In this document: in pieces, positions 25,566-32,894 of the stretch
Position numbering within the stretch: position 1 is the stretch's first letter
Layout: each line of letters begins with the position of its first letter
Assembly: GCA_031551725.1 (NCBI GenBank)
Contig: JAVBNF010000033.1
Coordinates: 1 to 64,000, forward strand
Reading direction: 5' to 3'
DNA: 64,000 nt
DNA from: JAVBNF01 sp031551725
Lineage (GTDB): Bacteria > Bacteroidota > Bacteroidia > Bacteroidales > P3
The notes under the pieces: generated by a model
Database searches by the model: none
What the model saw: the letters and a program-made list of their open reading frames with translations, nothing else
Told to the model about the DNA's origin: nothing
Made by a program: the position numbers and the translations under genes

Positions 25566-25751
25566 ATGAAATGTTCAGAATGTTTACGATTATTTAAACG
25601 GGATGGGTGGTATGAAGTGCGACAAACCGGCAGCCATATCACCATGAAGCATCCGAAAAAAGACGGAACAATAACAATTCCTTTTCACCCGTCAAAAGAA
25701 ATTAGAAAAGGAACTTTAATTTCTTTATTAAAAAAAGCTCAAATAATATGA
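25566..25751 (+). CDS. hicA: HicA toxin (mRNA interferase)
   Basis: A 61-residue double-stranded-RNA-binding-fold toxin. The N-terminus MKCSECLRLFKRDGWYEVRQ, then TGSHITMKHP with the catalytic His of the GSH motif, and the C-terminal PFHPSKEIRKGTL segment are all canonical, so the ATG at 25566 gives a full-length protein. The stop overlaps the hicB start by four bases (ATGA). Confidence 0.92.
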   Translation: MKCSECLRLFKRDGWYEVRQTGSHITMKHPKKDGTITIPFHPSKEIRKGTLISLLKKAQII

Positions 25752-26140
25752 AAAAGCCTAAATTAACCGTTATTGTCATCAAAGAAGACAAGGGTTTCGG
25801 AGCAACTGTGGAATCAGGGAATTATTTTATTTGTGCCGTTGGAGACACTTATCAAGAATTAGAAAAAGATGTATTGGAAGCCATCAATTTCACATTTGAA
25901 GAAGAAGGTTTTGTTTATACGCTCGACGAATTGAAGTTTGAAATGGATCTGCCGAGTTTTTTCAATTTTTACAAAGTGATTAATGTAAATGCTTTCAGCA
26001 AGCGTTTCGGCTTTAACCAAAGCCTGCTTGCGCAATATATCAGCGGCAAGAAAAAGCCGTCCGTCCGTCAGAAAAAACGAATTCAAGACAGCATTCACAA
26101 AATGGGACAAGAACTGCTGGAAACATCGCTTTTATTATAA
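25748..26140 (+). CDS. hicB: HicB antitoxin
   Basis: A 130-residue antitoxin. The N-terminal ~65 residues have the partly degraded RNase H-like HicB fold (LTVIVIKEDKGFGATVESGN; GDTYQELEKDVLEAINFTFE). The C-terminal half has a helix-turn-helix for autoregulation (FSKRFGFNQSLLAQYISGKK). It ends exactly one base before the stop of the convergent MNT gene. Confidence 0.9.
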   Translation: MKKPKLTVIVIKEDKGFGATVESGNYFICAVGDTYQELEKDVLEAINFTFEEEGFVYTLDELKFEMDLPSFFNFYKVINVNAFSKRFGFNQSLLAQYISGKKKPSVRQKKRIQDSIHKMGQELLETSLLL

Positions 26141-26446
26141 CTATTGTATTTCTACGTACTCTTTCCGAATATTCTCTTGAAAACTTTCCGGAATTTCGTC
26201 CCAATTCAAAATATCTACACGAAAAGAAAGATTCGATTCGGCAAATGCTTCGCGCAAATCATAAAGTCGCGATTTTTGTTCGGCATCAATAAAAGCGACC
26301 AAATCCAAATCCGATTCCGGACGAGAAGTTCCTTTAACACGCGAACCAAATGCCCAAACCGTGGTTTCAGAAAGATATTTCCCTAATAGAGCACAAAGAA
26401 TTTGAGCATCTTGAGTTGTAATATCAACACTATTTTCTATGCCCAT
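26141..26446 (-). CDS. MNT-type minimal nucleotidyltransferase (antitoxin)
   Basis: A 101-residue DNA-polymerase-beta-like nucleotidyltransferase. The catalytic motif GSR(x7)SDLDL lies at residues 34-49 with the metal-binding Asp46 and Asp48, and a third acidic strand (FRVDILNW) follows. Intact catalytic residues suggest it can modify (adenylylate) its HEPN partner, as shown for other MNT/HEPN pairs. It overlaps the 3' end of the HEPN gene by about 10 bases. Confidence 0.88.
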   Translation of the reverse strand: MGIENSVDITTQDAQILCALLGKYLSETTVWAFGSRVKGTSRPESDLDLVAFIDAEQKSRLYDLREAFAESNLSFRVDILNWDEIPESFQENIRKEYVEIQ

Positions 26447-26856
26447 TTCTTTTTTGTCATTGTTTCATAAAGCAAAATCGCATCGGCGATAAAATCGTCC
26501 ATCCTAATCAGCGTTTCAAGCGCCTTTTTGTTCGAATAATCGTGCGACGTATTAACTCGCGCATCTGCATATTCTTTCCATTTCACAACATCGGACAGCA
26601 ATTTATTCTCAAAAGCAAATTGAAAAACCGGTTTCGGGCTATTCGGCATATCCACCAAGCCTAATTCTTCTACCAAATAGCGCTTCAACACCTTCCACAA
26701 ACTGTCGTAGCATGTTTCAAAACGATGAATAACCGATTCTGCAATCGCTTCTCGTTCCAAATCTCCCAAATCTTTACGATTGGCAAGGTTTTTGTGGTTG
26801 TTATTTTGAAGTTCCAAATGTTTGAGCGATTTCTCGAATTTTTCGTAATCAATCAT
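26437..26856 (-). CDS. HEPN-domain protein (HI0074 family), putative RNase toxin
   Basis: A 139-residue all-helical HEPN protein of the nucleotidyltransferase-substrate-binding (HI0074) family. The RNase signature RxxxxHxY is present as Arg100-His105-Tyr107 (RVNTSHDY). The start is placed at the ATG at 26856 because the earlier ATG (26880) lies inside the promoter box. It forms a toxin/antitoxin operon with the MNT gene. Confidence 0.87.
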   Translation of the reverse strand: MIDYEKFEKSLKHLELQNNNHKNLANRKDLGDLEREAIAESVIHRFETCYDSLWKVLKRYLVEELGLVDMPNSPKPVFQFAFENKLLSDVVKWKEYADARVNTSHDYSNKKALETLIRMDDFIADAILLYETMTKKKWA

Positions 26857-26877
26857 AACAAAACGAATTATTAAAGA

Positions 26878-26885
26878 CAAAGATA
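26878..26885 (-). promoter_or_regulatory. Putative -7 box of the HEPN/MNT operon (TATCTTTG)
   Basis: CAAAGATA on the plus strand; 22 bases before the HEPN ATG at 26856. Confidence 0.55.
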
Positions 26886-26918
26886 CATATTTTTTACCGA
26901 TTATTCCAAAAAAATACC

Positions 26919-26926
26919 TATCTTTG
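26919..26926 (+). promoter_or_regulatory. Putative -7 box of pepD (TATCTTTG)
   Basis: Exact TAnnTTTG match 44 bases before the pepD ATG. It is divergent from the HEPN/MNT promoter about 35 bases away. Confidence 0.55.
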
Positions 26927-26969
26927 AAAATTCAATCGTTTCATAGAAATTTTTTAAATAATCATAATC

Positions 26970-28427
26970 ATGGATAAAAACATTCAAAACTTAGAGCCGA
27001 AAGAGGTTTGGTCGCATTTTCATAGCTTGACGCAAATTCCCCGCCCTTCGAAACACGAAGAAAAAGTATGTGCTTTCGTTGTGGAATTCGGTAAAAAACT
27101 CGGCCTGGAAACTTTTCAGGACGAAACCGGCAACGTAATCATCCGCAAACCGGCCACTCCGGGCATGGAAAACCGCAAAGGCATTGTGCTTCAAGGCCAC
27201 GTGGATATGGTTCCGCAAAAAAACTCCGACAAACAACACGACTTCGAAAAAGATCCGATCGAAGCCTATATCGACGGCGAATGGGTGACTGCCAACGGTA
27301 CCACGCTTGGCGCCGACAATGGTATGGGTTCTGCTGCCATGATGGCCGTTTTAGAATCCAAAACCATCAAACACGGTCCTATCGAAGCCTTGTTTACAAT
27401 TGACGAAGAAACCGGCATGACCGGCGCTTTCGGCCTTAAAGGCGGCGTGTTGAAAGGCGATATTTTGATGAATTTGGATTCGGAAGACGAAGGCGAACTT
27501 TATGTGGGTTGCGCCGGCGGTATTGATGCAAGCATCGCCGTTCCTTACACGGAAACCGCTGTTCCGGCAGATTACGAAGCCTTCAAAATCAGCGTTACCG
27601 GCCTTAAAGGCGGACATTCCGGTATGGATATCATCCTCGGACGTGGAAATGCCAATAAAATCATGTTCCGCTTGATGCAAAAACTCCGCAAAGAGCACAA
27701 AGCCCATTTGGTAAGCATCGACGGCGGAAGTTTGCGCAACGCTATTCCGCGTGAAGCGTTTGCCGTGATTGCCGCTCCGAAAGCCGCTGCTGCCGCTGTG
27801 AAACAGTTGGTGAACGACATGCACGACGTGATGGCCAAAGAACTTTCGGCAACAGAACCGGATTTTAAAATGACAATCGAAGCAGCAACTGCCGATAAAA
27901 TGATGGACGACGCTTCGCAAGCACGCGTGATCAACGTTGTGCGCGCACTTCCGAACGGCGTGATGCGCATGAGCGACAGCATGCCGGGATTGGTTGAAAC
28001 CTCAACCAATTTAGCAATCGTGAAAAGCGAAAACGGAAACGTGAACATCGCTTGTTTGCTCCGCTCTTCCGTGGATTCTGCAAAAGAAAGCTTGGGAGCA
28101 ATAATGGAATCCGTAGCCGAATTGGCCGGAGCCAAGATTCAATTGGCCGGCGGATATCCGGGCTGGAAACCCAATATGGATTCGGTGATTTTGAATTTGA
28201 TGAAAGAACGTTATCAAAAACTTTACGGCAAAACGCCCGAAGTAAAAGCCATCCACGCAGGCCTCGAATGCGGATTGCTCGGCGGCGTATATCCGAACTG
28301 GGATATGATTTCGTTTGGCCCTACCATCCGTTTCCCGCACTCTCCGGACGAAAAAGTAAATATTGCAACCGTGAAAAAATTCTGGGATTATTTGGTAGAT
28401 GTGTTGGAAAACGCACCGGCGAAATAA
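26970..28427 (+). CDS. pepD: Aminoacyl-histidine dipeptidase (peptidase D)
   Basis: A metallopeptidase of family M20C that hydrolyses Xaa-His (carnosine-type) and other dipeptides in the cytoplasm. Its 485 residues match the family. Zn-ligand and catalytic segments are intact: LQGHVDMVPQ, LGADNGMGSAAMMAV, FTIDEETGMTGAFGL and LNLDSEDEGELYVGCAGG, with the lid/dimerisation domain between (GGHSGMDIILGRGNA) and the C-terminal HAGLECGLLGG. Monocistronic, ending before an inverted repeat and a terminator. Confidence 0.95.
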   Translation: MDKNIQNLEPKEVWSHFHSLTQIPRPSKHEEKVCAFVVEFGKKLGLETFQDETGNVIIRKPATPGMENRKGIVLQGHVDMVPQKNSDKQHDFEKDPIEAYIDGEWVTANGTTLGADNGMGSAAMMAVLESKTIKHGPIEALFTIDEETGMTGAFGLKGGVLKGDILMNLDSEDEGELYVGCAGGIDASIAVPYTETAVPADYEAFKISVTGLKGGHSGMDIILGRGNANKIMFRLMQKLRKEHKAHLVSIDGGSLRNAIPREAFAVIAAPKAAAAAVKQLVNDMHDVMAKELSATEPDFKMTIEAATADKMMDDASQARVINVVRALPNGVMRMSDSMPGLVETSTNLAIVKSENGNVNIACLLRSSVDSAKESLGAIMESVAELAGAKIQLAGGYPGWKPNMDSVILNLMKERYQKLYGKTPEVKAIHAGLECGLLGGVYPNWDMISFGPTIRFPHSPDEKVNIATVKKFWDYLVDVLENAPAK

Positions 28428-28435
28428 TTTTTTAT

Positions 28436-28510
28436 AGACAGGATTAACAGGATTTACAAGATATTTGCCAAAGGCAAAATAAAAACATGAAAATCCTGTT
28501 AATCCTGTCT
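28436..28510. repeat. Perfect 20-base inverted repeat with nested hairpin
   Basis: AGACAGGATTAACAGGATTT (28436-28455) has its exact reverse complement at 28491-28510. The loop holds an inner hairpin TTTGCC/GGCAAA (28464-28478). The ACAGGATTxACAGGAT core resembles intergenic repeats found in many bacteria. Confidence 0.8.
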
Positions 28511-28527
28511 TAATATTTGATGTTTGT

Positions 28528-28558
28528 AGGGATTCAAAAATTTGAATCCCTATTTTTT
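28528..28558. terminator. Bidirectional terminator between pepD and the DUF4130 gene
   Basis: AGGGATTCAAA (28528-28538) pairs perfectly with TTTGAATCCCT (28541-28551), followed by ATTTTTT. The tail overlaps the stop of the convergent DUF4130 gene. Confidence 0.8.
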
Positions 28559-29324
28559 ATTTCCGTTTTTCCGGCAAATATTTCCAAAAACGACGTGGCA
28601 AGTGCTGGACATGCAATTTGGGATTGATACGTTGTTTGATCGTCATCGAATCGAAATAGTTTTTCCACAATTTCTGAAACTTCAATTCGTCTTCGGCCAT
28701 CAGTTGGCTGTCGAGCTGGCCGTTTAAGGTATTGAATAACGGATTGTCGAAATGAATTTCTTCCACCGTGCGCAAATCATAAAACAAGCCATATTTGCGC
28801 TTTAAATCGTAAATTATCCATTTTTGATCGGCAAAACGATCTTGAAAATGTTCGATAATCAACGGCAAAACATTGTGCAACGGCTCTACCGGCGCAAAAA
28901 ACAAATCGTCGGCCGCTTTCTGAAAACGCACAAACATGCGCATGCGTTCCGCTTCACGCGAAACTTTTTTATAAATTTTCGATAATTCCAACACATGCGG
29001 ATCGCCAAAATTCGTTTCAATGGATTTTGTGTTTTGAAATGCCTTAAACATGTAGGCAAACAAAAGCATTTCAACGTTGGGAAGTTCCGACAGATAACAT
29101 ACCGAAAGCATTTCGCAGGCATCTTTCGAGAGTTTTTTCTTTAAGCCCGACCAAACGCGTTCCGCCTTTTGTTCATCGGCATTTACATGAATGACCTCAT
29201 CATAAATCAACGGCAATATTTCGCCTTCGCCCAAAATCATTCCGGGGATTTTCTTTTGCAGAAATGCCTCAAACACGACATTCAGCAAGCCTTCAAAGGT
29301 TTTATCGTAAACAAAAATATTCAT
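28557..29324 (-). CDS. TIGR03915/DUF4130 family protein (putative DNA repair)
   Basis: A 255-residue protein of the uncharacterised DUF4130 family, annotated elsewhere as 'putative DNA metabolism/repair protein'. Recognisable features are the N-terminal FVYDKTFEGLLNVVFEAF, the middle AERMRMFVRFQKAADDLFFA, PLHNVLPLIIEHFQDRFADQ with KWIIYDLKRKYGLFYD, and the C-terminal LPRRFWKYLPE. It lies downstream of the radical-SAM gene on the same strand, its constant partner in other genomes (known of the family). Biochemical function is unknown; a link to modified-base or uracil-type repair is only a family-level suggestion. Confidence 0.85.
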   Translation of the reverse strand: MNIFVYDKTFEGLLNVVFEAFLQKKIPGMILGEGEILPLIYDEVIHVNADEQKAERVWSGLKKKLSKDACEMLSVCYLSELPNVEMLLFAYMFKAFQNTKSIETNFGDPHVLELSKIYKKVSREAERMRMFVRFQKAADDLFFAPVEPLHNVLPLIIEHFQDRFADQKWIIYDLKRKYGLFYDLRTVEEIHFDNPLFNTLNGQLDSQLMAEDELKFQKLWKNYFDSMTIKQRINPKLHVQHLPRRFWKYLPEKRK

Positions 29325-29340
29325 TTGTTTAAGGTTGAAA

Positions 29341-29377
29341 GTTTAATGTTTAATAGCTGCATCTTTAAACATTAAAC
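29341..29377. repeat. 12-base inverted repeat between the radical-SAM and DUF4130 genes
   Basis: GTTTAATGTTTA (29341-29352) pairs perfectly with TAAACATTAAAC (29366-29377). It overlaps the last codons of the radical-SAM gene. Confidence 0.6.
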
Positions 29378-30634
29378 GTTAAACATCAAACTAAGCTGAT
29401 TCGGATTACCTTTCACATTCAACTTCCCTTTGAACATCTGCGTAAGGTATTCCGGTTTGAGTTCGTTGATGGTTTTGTGAACAGCAAGTTCGTTGCAGGT
29501 GATAAAATATTTTGCACGTTTCATCACGACACCCATTTTCTTTAGCTGCTCACTGTTTAGTCGCGCATATCTTCGCGATGCGACAATAAGCTGTGCCGAC
29601 TTCACCCCTATTCCGGGCACACGCAAAATCATTTCATAATCGGCGCGATTGATATCTACCGGAAATTTTTCCGGATGCCGCAGGGCATACGCCAATTTCG
29701 GATCAAGTTCCAAATCCAGATTCGGATGTTCATCGGTTACAATTTCATCGGCTGTAAATTGATAAAATCGCATCAGCCAGTCGGCTTGATACAGGCGGTT
29801 TTCGCGCACCAGTGGCGGCGTTTTCAAAGCCGGCAGACGCGCGTCGTTTTCATTCACGGGAATGTATCCCGAAAAATAAACACGTTTTAAGTTCGGTTTT
29901 TCGTATAAAAAAGTTGACAAACTTAATATCTGCTGATCAGTTTCGGGCGTTGCGCCGACAATCAACTGCGTACTTTGTCCGGCCGGTGCAAAACGCGGTG
30001 CCTTGCGGTATTTGGCACGTTCTTCTTTATTTTCCAAGATGCCCTGACCGATATAATTCATCGGCTGTAACACGCTTTGAAAATCTTTTTCGGGCGCGAG
30101 CAGTTTGAGATTTTCTTCTGTCGGAATTTCGATATTTACACTTAAGCGATCGGCATATAAACCCGCTTTGTTTACAAGTTCTTGCGAAGCGCCGGGAATA
30201 CTTTTCAAATGGATGTAGCCGTTAAAGCGATGCACTTGCCTCAATTGACGGGCAACTTCAACCAATCGTTCCATGGTGTAATCGGCATTACGCACCACTC
30301 CGGAACTCAAAAACAAACCTTCGATGTAATTTCTGCGATAAAATTCGATTGTTAAATTGACTATTTCTGAAACAGAAAATGTAGCGCGTGGGATGTCGTT
30401 TGTGCGGCGGTTTACACAATAAGCGCAATCGTACATACAAGTATTGGTGAGCATGATTTTAAACAACGACACACAGCGTCCATCTTCCGTGAAGCTGTGG
30501 CAAATGCCCCATCCGGCAGCATTCCCCAAACTTTTCCCGTCGTTCTTACGGGTGTGACCGCTCGAGGCACAGGAAACATCATATTTCGCAGCGCCTGCAA
30601 GGATTTTTAATTTGTCAAAAATAGCGTCAGTCAT
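29372..30634 (-). CDS. Putative DNA modification/repair radical SAM protein (TIGR03916 family)
   Basis: A 420-residue radical SAM enzyme. The [4Fe-4S] motif CxxxCxxC is at Cys66, Cys70 and Cys73 (CMYDCAYC). Typical flanks are KYDVSCASSGHTRKND and FLSSGVVRNADYTMERL. A C-terminal helix-hairpin-helix (ILRVPGIGVKSAQLIVASRR) suggests DNA binding. The ATG at 30634 (MTDAIFDKLKIL) is chosen over the longest frame (30853) because it gives the normal family length, lies 62 bases after a -7 box, and the longer frame runs into the preceding gene. Followed by its usual partner, a DUF4130 protein. Substrate unknown. Confidence 0.88.
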   Translation of the reverse strand: MTDAIFDKLKILAGAAKYDVSCASSGHTRKNDGKSLGNAAGWGICHSFTEDGRCVSLFKIMLTNTCMYDCAYCVNRRTNDIPRATFSVSEIVNLTIEFYRRNYIEGLFLSSGVVRNADYTMERLVEVARQLRQVHRFNGYIHLKSIPGASQELVNKAGLYADRLSVNIEIPTEENLKLLAPEKDFQSVLQPMNYIGQGILENKEERAKYRKAPRFAPAGQSTQLIVGATPETDQQILSLSTFLYEKPNLKRVYFSGYIPVNENDARLPALKTPPLVRENRLYQADWLMRFYQFTADEIVTDEHPNLDLELDPKLAYALRHPEKFPVDINRADYEMILRVPGIGVKSAQLIVASRRYARLNSEQLKKMGVVMKRAKYFITCNELAVHKTINELKPEYLTQMFKGKLNVKGNPNQLSLMFNV

Positions 30635-30695
30635 GGCGTAAAAAACGTACGGTATACTCCACAATGTACAAAGCAAACCTAAAATCGTAGTTATA

Positions 30696-30703
30696 CAAAT
30701 ATA
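30696..30703 (-). promoter_or_regulatory. Putative -7 box of the radical-SAM/DUF4130 pair (TATATTTG)
   Basis: CAAATATA on the plus strand; it supports the ATG at 30634 as the start. Confidence 0.5.
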
Positions 30704-30743
30704 CGATTTTTTTACATCTTTACAAAAAATAATCTCTTGGAAA

Positions 30744-32165
30744 CTATCGCTTAACTCCGTAACTTTCCATGGTAGTAAAGTGGAAAATCGTGCTGCGGTT
30801 TTTTTGTATTTCGAATTGAAATTCTTTATCCACGTAGCGTCCTTGTCCTGCATATAAGCGCATTTGTACTTTTTGTGTGCCTTCCGGCAAAGTCATACGC
30901 ACGTATCGGATATCGTGCGGAAGCGTTTGCCAATTACGTGTGTCCGCCTTTTCTGTAAGAGCATTGATAATGCTCACGGTTGCGCCCAATCCTTCTTGTT
31001 TGCTTTCGCGAGCGGCGTATTCCATGGCCTGTTTGGCAGCCAAACGGGCAATGGTTTCGCCCATTTCACGAAGCATGCGGTCTTTCAATGCCTGTACGGC
31101 AATTTTTTGTACATTTTGCCCCATTTCAAACGGAAAATGTTGATCCGTTGCAAATAACTCGGCATTATTATAAATAGGCATCCGCTCTATATATTTCGGA
31201 AAGGCCACACGCACAACATGCACATCGTTATAGCTGGCACTTTTTCCACCGCCGCCGAGATAAATCGGAAAACTCATTCCCAATTCCGGATTGGCAAACG
31301 TTACAAAACCATTGCTGGCTCCGGCATTCGTGAAGTTAATACTCCACTCGTCTTTCACCGGACCTAAGCCGTTGTGCCAAATAAACACCAAATCGCCCGT
31401 ATTTCCAGTCGGAGCCGAACGATCATACTCCATACTAAACTGCTTTTCATAAAAACGAACATCATCATAAAAGCCCGTTTTGTAAGCCGTTCGAAGAATA
31501 TCACGTTTCAATTGTGCAGGAGCACTGTATCCGAAAAGCGGCGTATAAATTTCATCGTACACTTTCAATGCATTCTTATATGCAATAAAAGCATTGTTGT
31601 AATCACGGCTGGCTTCATAAATAATGCCCATCATTACGTGCGCAAAAGCGTCGTCGCTATATTTATTTTTCTTTTCTTTGAGTTTATCGTTTTGTGCGTA
31701 GATCTTTTCGTTGATACGGCGAGCTTCTACCAAAGCTCCTTCCAAATCATTCATATCCACATAGTTCAAAGCCTTGTAATAGTTCACGAAAATCCGCTCG
31801 TGATCTTCGGGCGTATAGGCCTTCATCATCGGATTCGAAATCACGGCCAATGCTTTTTGTCCGGCTGTTACATGGCTTACATCCATATAATCGTCGGCTT
31901 GTTGCAAAAAGCGGTTGCTTTCTTTCGATTGTTCACGCGCCCACTCAAGCCAACCTTTATCAAACAAATAAAGCAAATGGTCTTTATTGTCGGGCTTGCT
32001 GCTTTTTTGCGCATCAAGCAACTTCGAAGCCGCTTCCCAATCACCATGCCCCATTGCATCATAAATCTTCTGCTGCTTCATGTAATACGTAGCACAACCG
32101 GCAAGAAACAGCAATAGCGTTGCAATTACAAAGATACGAAAAGGGAATTTGAGTAGCTTTTTCAC
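30744..32165 (-). CDS. COG3014-type TPR lipoprotein
   Basis: A 473-residue lipoprotein (lipobox FLAGC at about residues 20-24). The N-terminal half is TPR-like (YYKALNYVDMNDLEGALVEA; AFIAYKNALKVYDEIYTPLF), followed by a C-terminal beta-rich domain (RYVRMTLPEGTQKVQMRLYA). This family is regularly found next to an LpoB-like lipoprotein, as here (90 bases upstream, co-directional). A role in regulating peptidoglycan synthases from the outer membrane is inferred from that pairing. Confidence 0.82.
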   Translation of the reverse strand: MKKLLKFPFRIFVIATLLLFLAGCATYYMKQQKIYDAMGHGDWEAASKLLDAQKSSKPDNKDHLLYLFDKGWLEWAREQSKESNRFLQQADDYMDVSHVTAGQKALAVISNPMMKAYTPEDHERIFVNYYKALNYVDMNDLEGALVEARRINEKIYAQNDKLKEKKNKYSDDAFAHVMMGIIYEASRDYNNAFIAYKNALKVYDEIYTPLFGYSAPAQLKRDILRTAYKTGFYDDVRFYEKQFSMEYDRSAPTGNTGDLVFIWHNGLGPVKDEWSINFTNAGASNGFVTFANPELGMSFPIYLGGGGKSASYNDVHVVRVAFPKYIERMPIYNNAELFATDQHFPFEMGQNVQKIAVQALKDRMLREMGETIARLAAKQAMEYAARESKQEGLGATVSIINALTEKADTRNWQTLPHDIRYVRMTLPEGTQKVQMRLYAGQGRYVDKEFQFEIQKNRSTIFHFTTMESYGVKR

Positions 32166-32169
32166 AGAA

Positions 32170-32250
32170 ATTGTTAATTGTTAATTATTAATTATTAATG
32201 AGCTTCGCCCTACAAAAGGGGATTTTCATTAATAATTAACAATTAATAAT
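32170..32250. repeat. AT-rich inverted repeat with TTCGCC loop, copy 2
   Basis: TTGTTAATTATTAATTATTA on the left and TCATTAATAATTAACAATTA on the right flank a GCTTCGCCCTACAAAAGGGG loop. Same architecture as the element at 20407-20475. It lies between the LpoB-like and COG3014 genes. Confidence 0.65.
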
Positions 32251-32255
32251 TTATA

Positions 32256-32840
32256 TTAATTTGTAATAACTTTTTTAATTTCTTTATCGCCAATCCAAAG
32301 GATTTCGTTGGTTTCCAAATCCGTTAATTCCAAATTGATTTTGTAATTGACCACTTTGTCTTTTTTATATTGGTCAACAATAGAGTTGATGGAACCTTGA
32401 ATCATGAAGTCTGCACCCAATTCTTTACCCCATTTTTTAGTGGTTTCGGGAGAAGCGTAATCTTGTTGAGCTCCGCGTTCGCCACGCAGTTGTTCGCGTT
32501 TATCACCGGCTTGAACCAAACGCACACGGCGGTCTTTCAAAAATGCGCGTTCCAGATCTTTAACAAACACCTCGGCTTCAATATGTTCAGATGTTTTATT
32601 ATTTACCAAACCCACAATCACCACTGGGCGTTGTCCGTTTTTATGCTGTTGAAAGTCATCAATCCAACCCACTGCCAAACATTGTTCAATCATGGCATCG
32701 GCCACCATTTTAGCATCCGTGTCATTCCAGCGGCCGCTCAAATCAATTTGTTGATCGGGCGAAACACGCGTCACTTGGCGGTTTTGCACACATGCAGCGA
32801 AAAATACACCGCAAAAAGCAAGAAGAAAGATTTTTTTCAT
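32256..32840 (-). CDS. LpoB-like penicillin-binding-protein activator lipoprotein
   Basis: A 194-residue lipoprotein with lipobox FFAAC (MKKIFLLAFCGVFFAAC) and the LpoB core: NDTDAKMVADAMIEQCL, RPVVIVGLVNNKTSEHI, VKDLERAFLKDRRVRLV and LGADFMIQGSINSIVD. In E. coli LpoB activates PBP1b from the outer membrane; here the identity is by family only. The start is placed at the ATG at 32840 because the longer frame adds only a lysine-rich leader. Followed by the COG3014 partner. Confidence 0.85.
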   Translation of the reverse strand: MKKIFLLAFCGVFFAACVQNRQVTRVSPDQQIDLSGRWNDTDAKMVADAMIEQCLAVGWIDDFQQHKNGQRPVVIVGLVNNKTSEHIEAEVFVKDLERAFLKDRRVRLVQAGDKREQLRGERGAQQDYASPETTKKWGKELGADFMIQGSINSIVDQYKKDKVVNYKINLELTDLETNEILWIGDKEIKKVITN

Positions 32841-32894
32841 ATCTTTTTTATTTAATTTTTTCTTAAAATACATTATATCAAAAATCGTACCAGA

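Noticed and set aside
30635..30853. Longer start for the radical-SAM gene
   Set aside because: The extra 73 residues overlap the -7 box and the neighbouring lipoprotein gene and add a non-family hydrophobic stretch.
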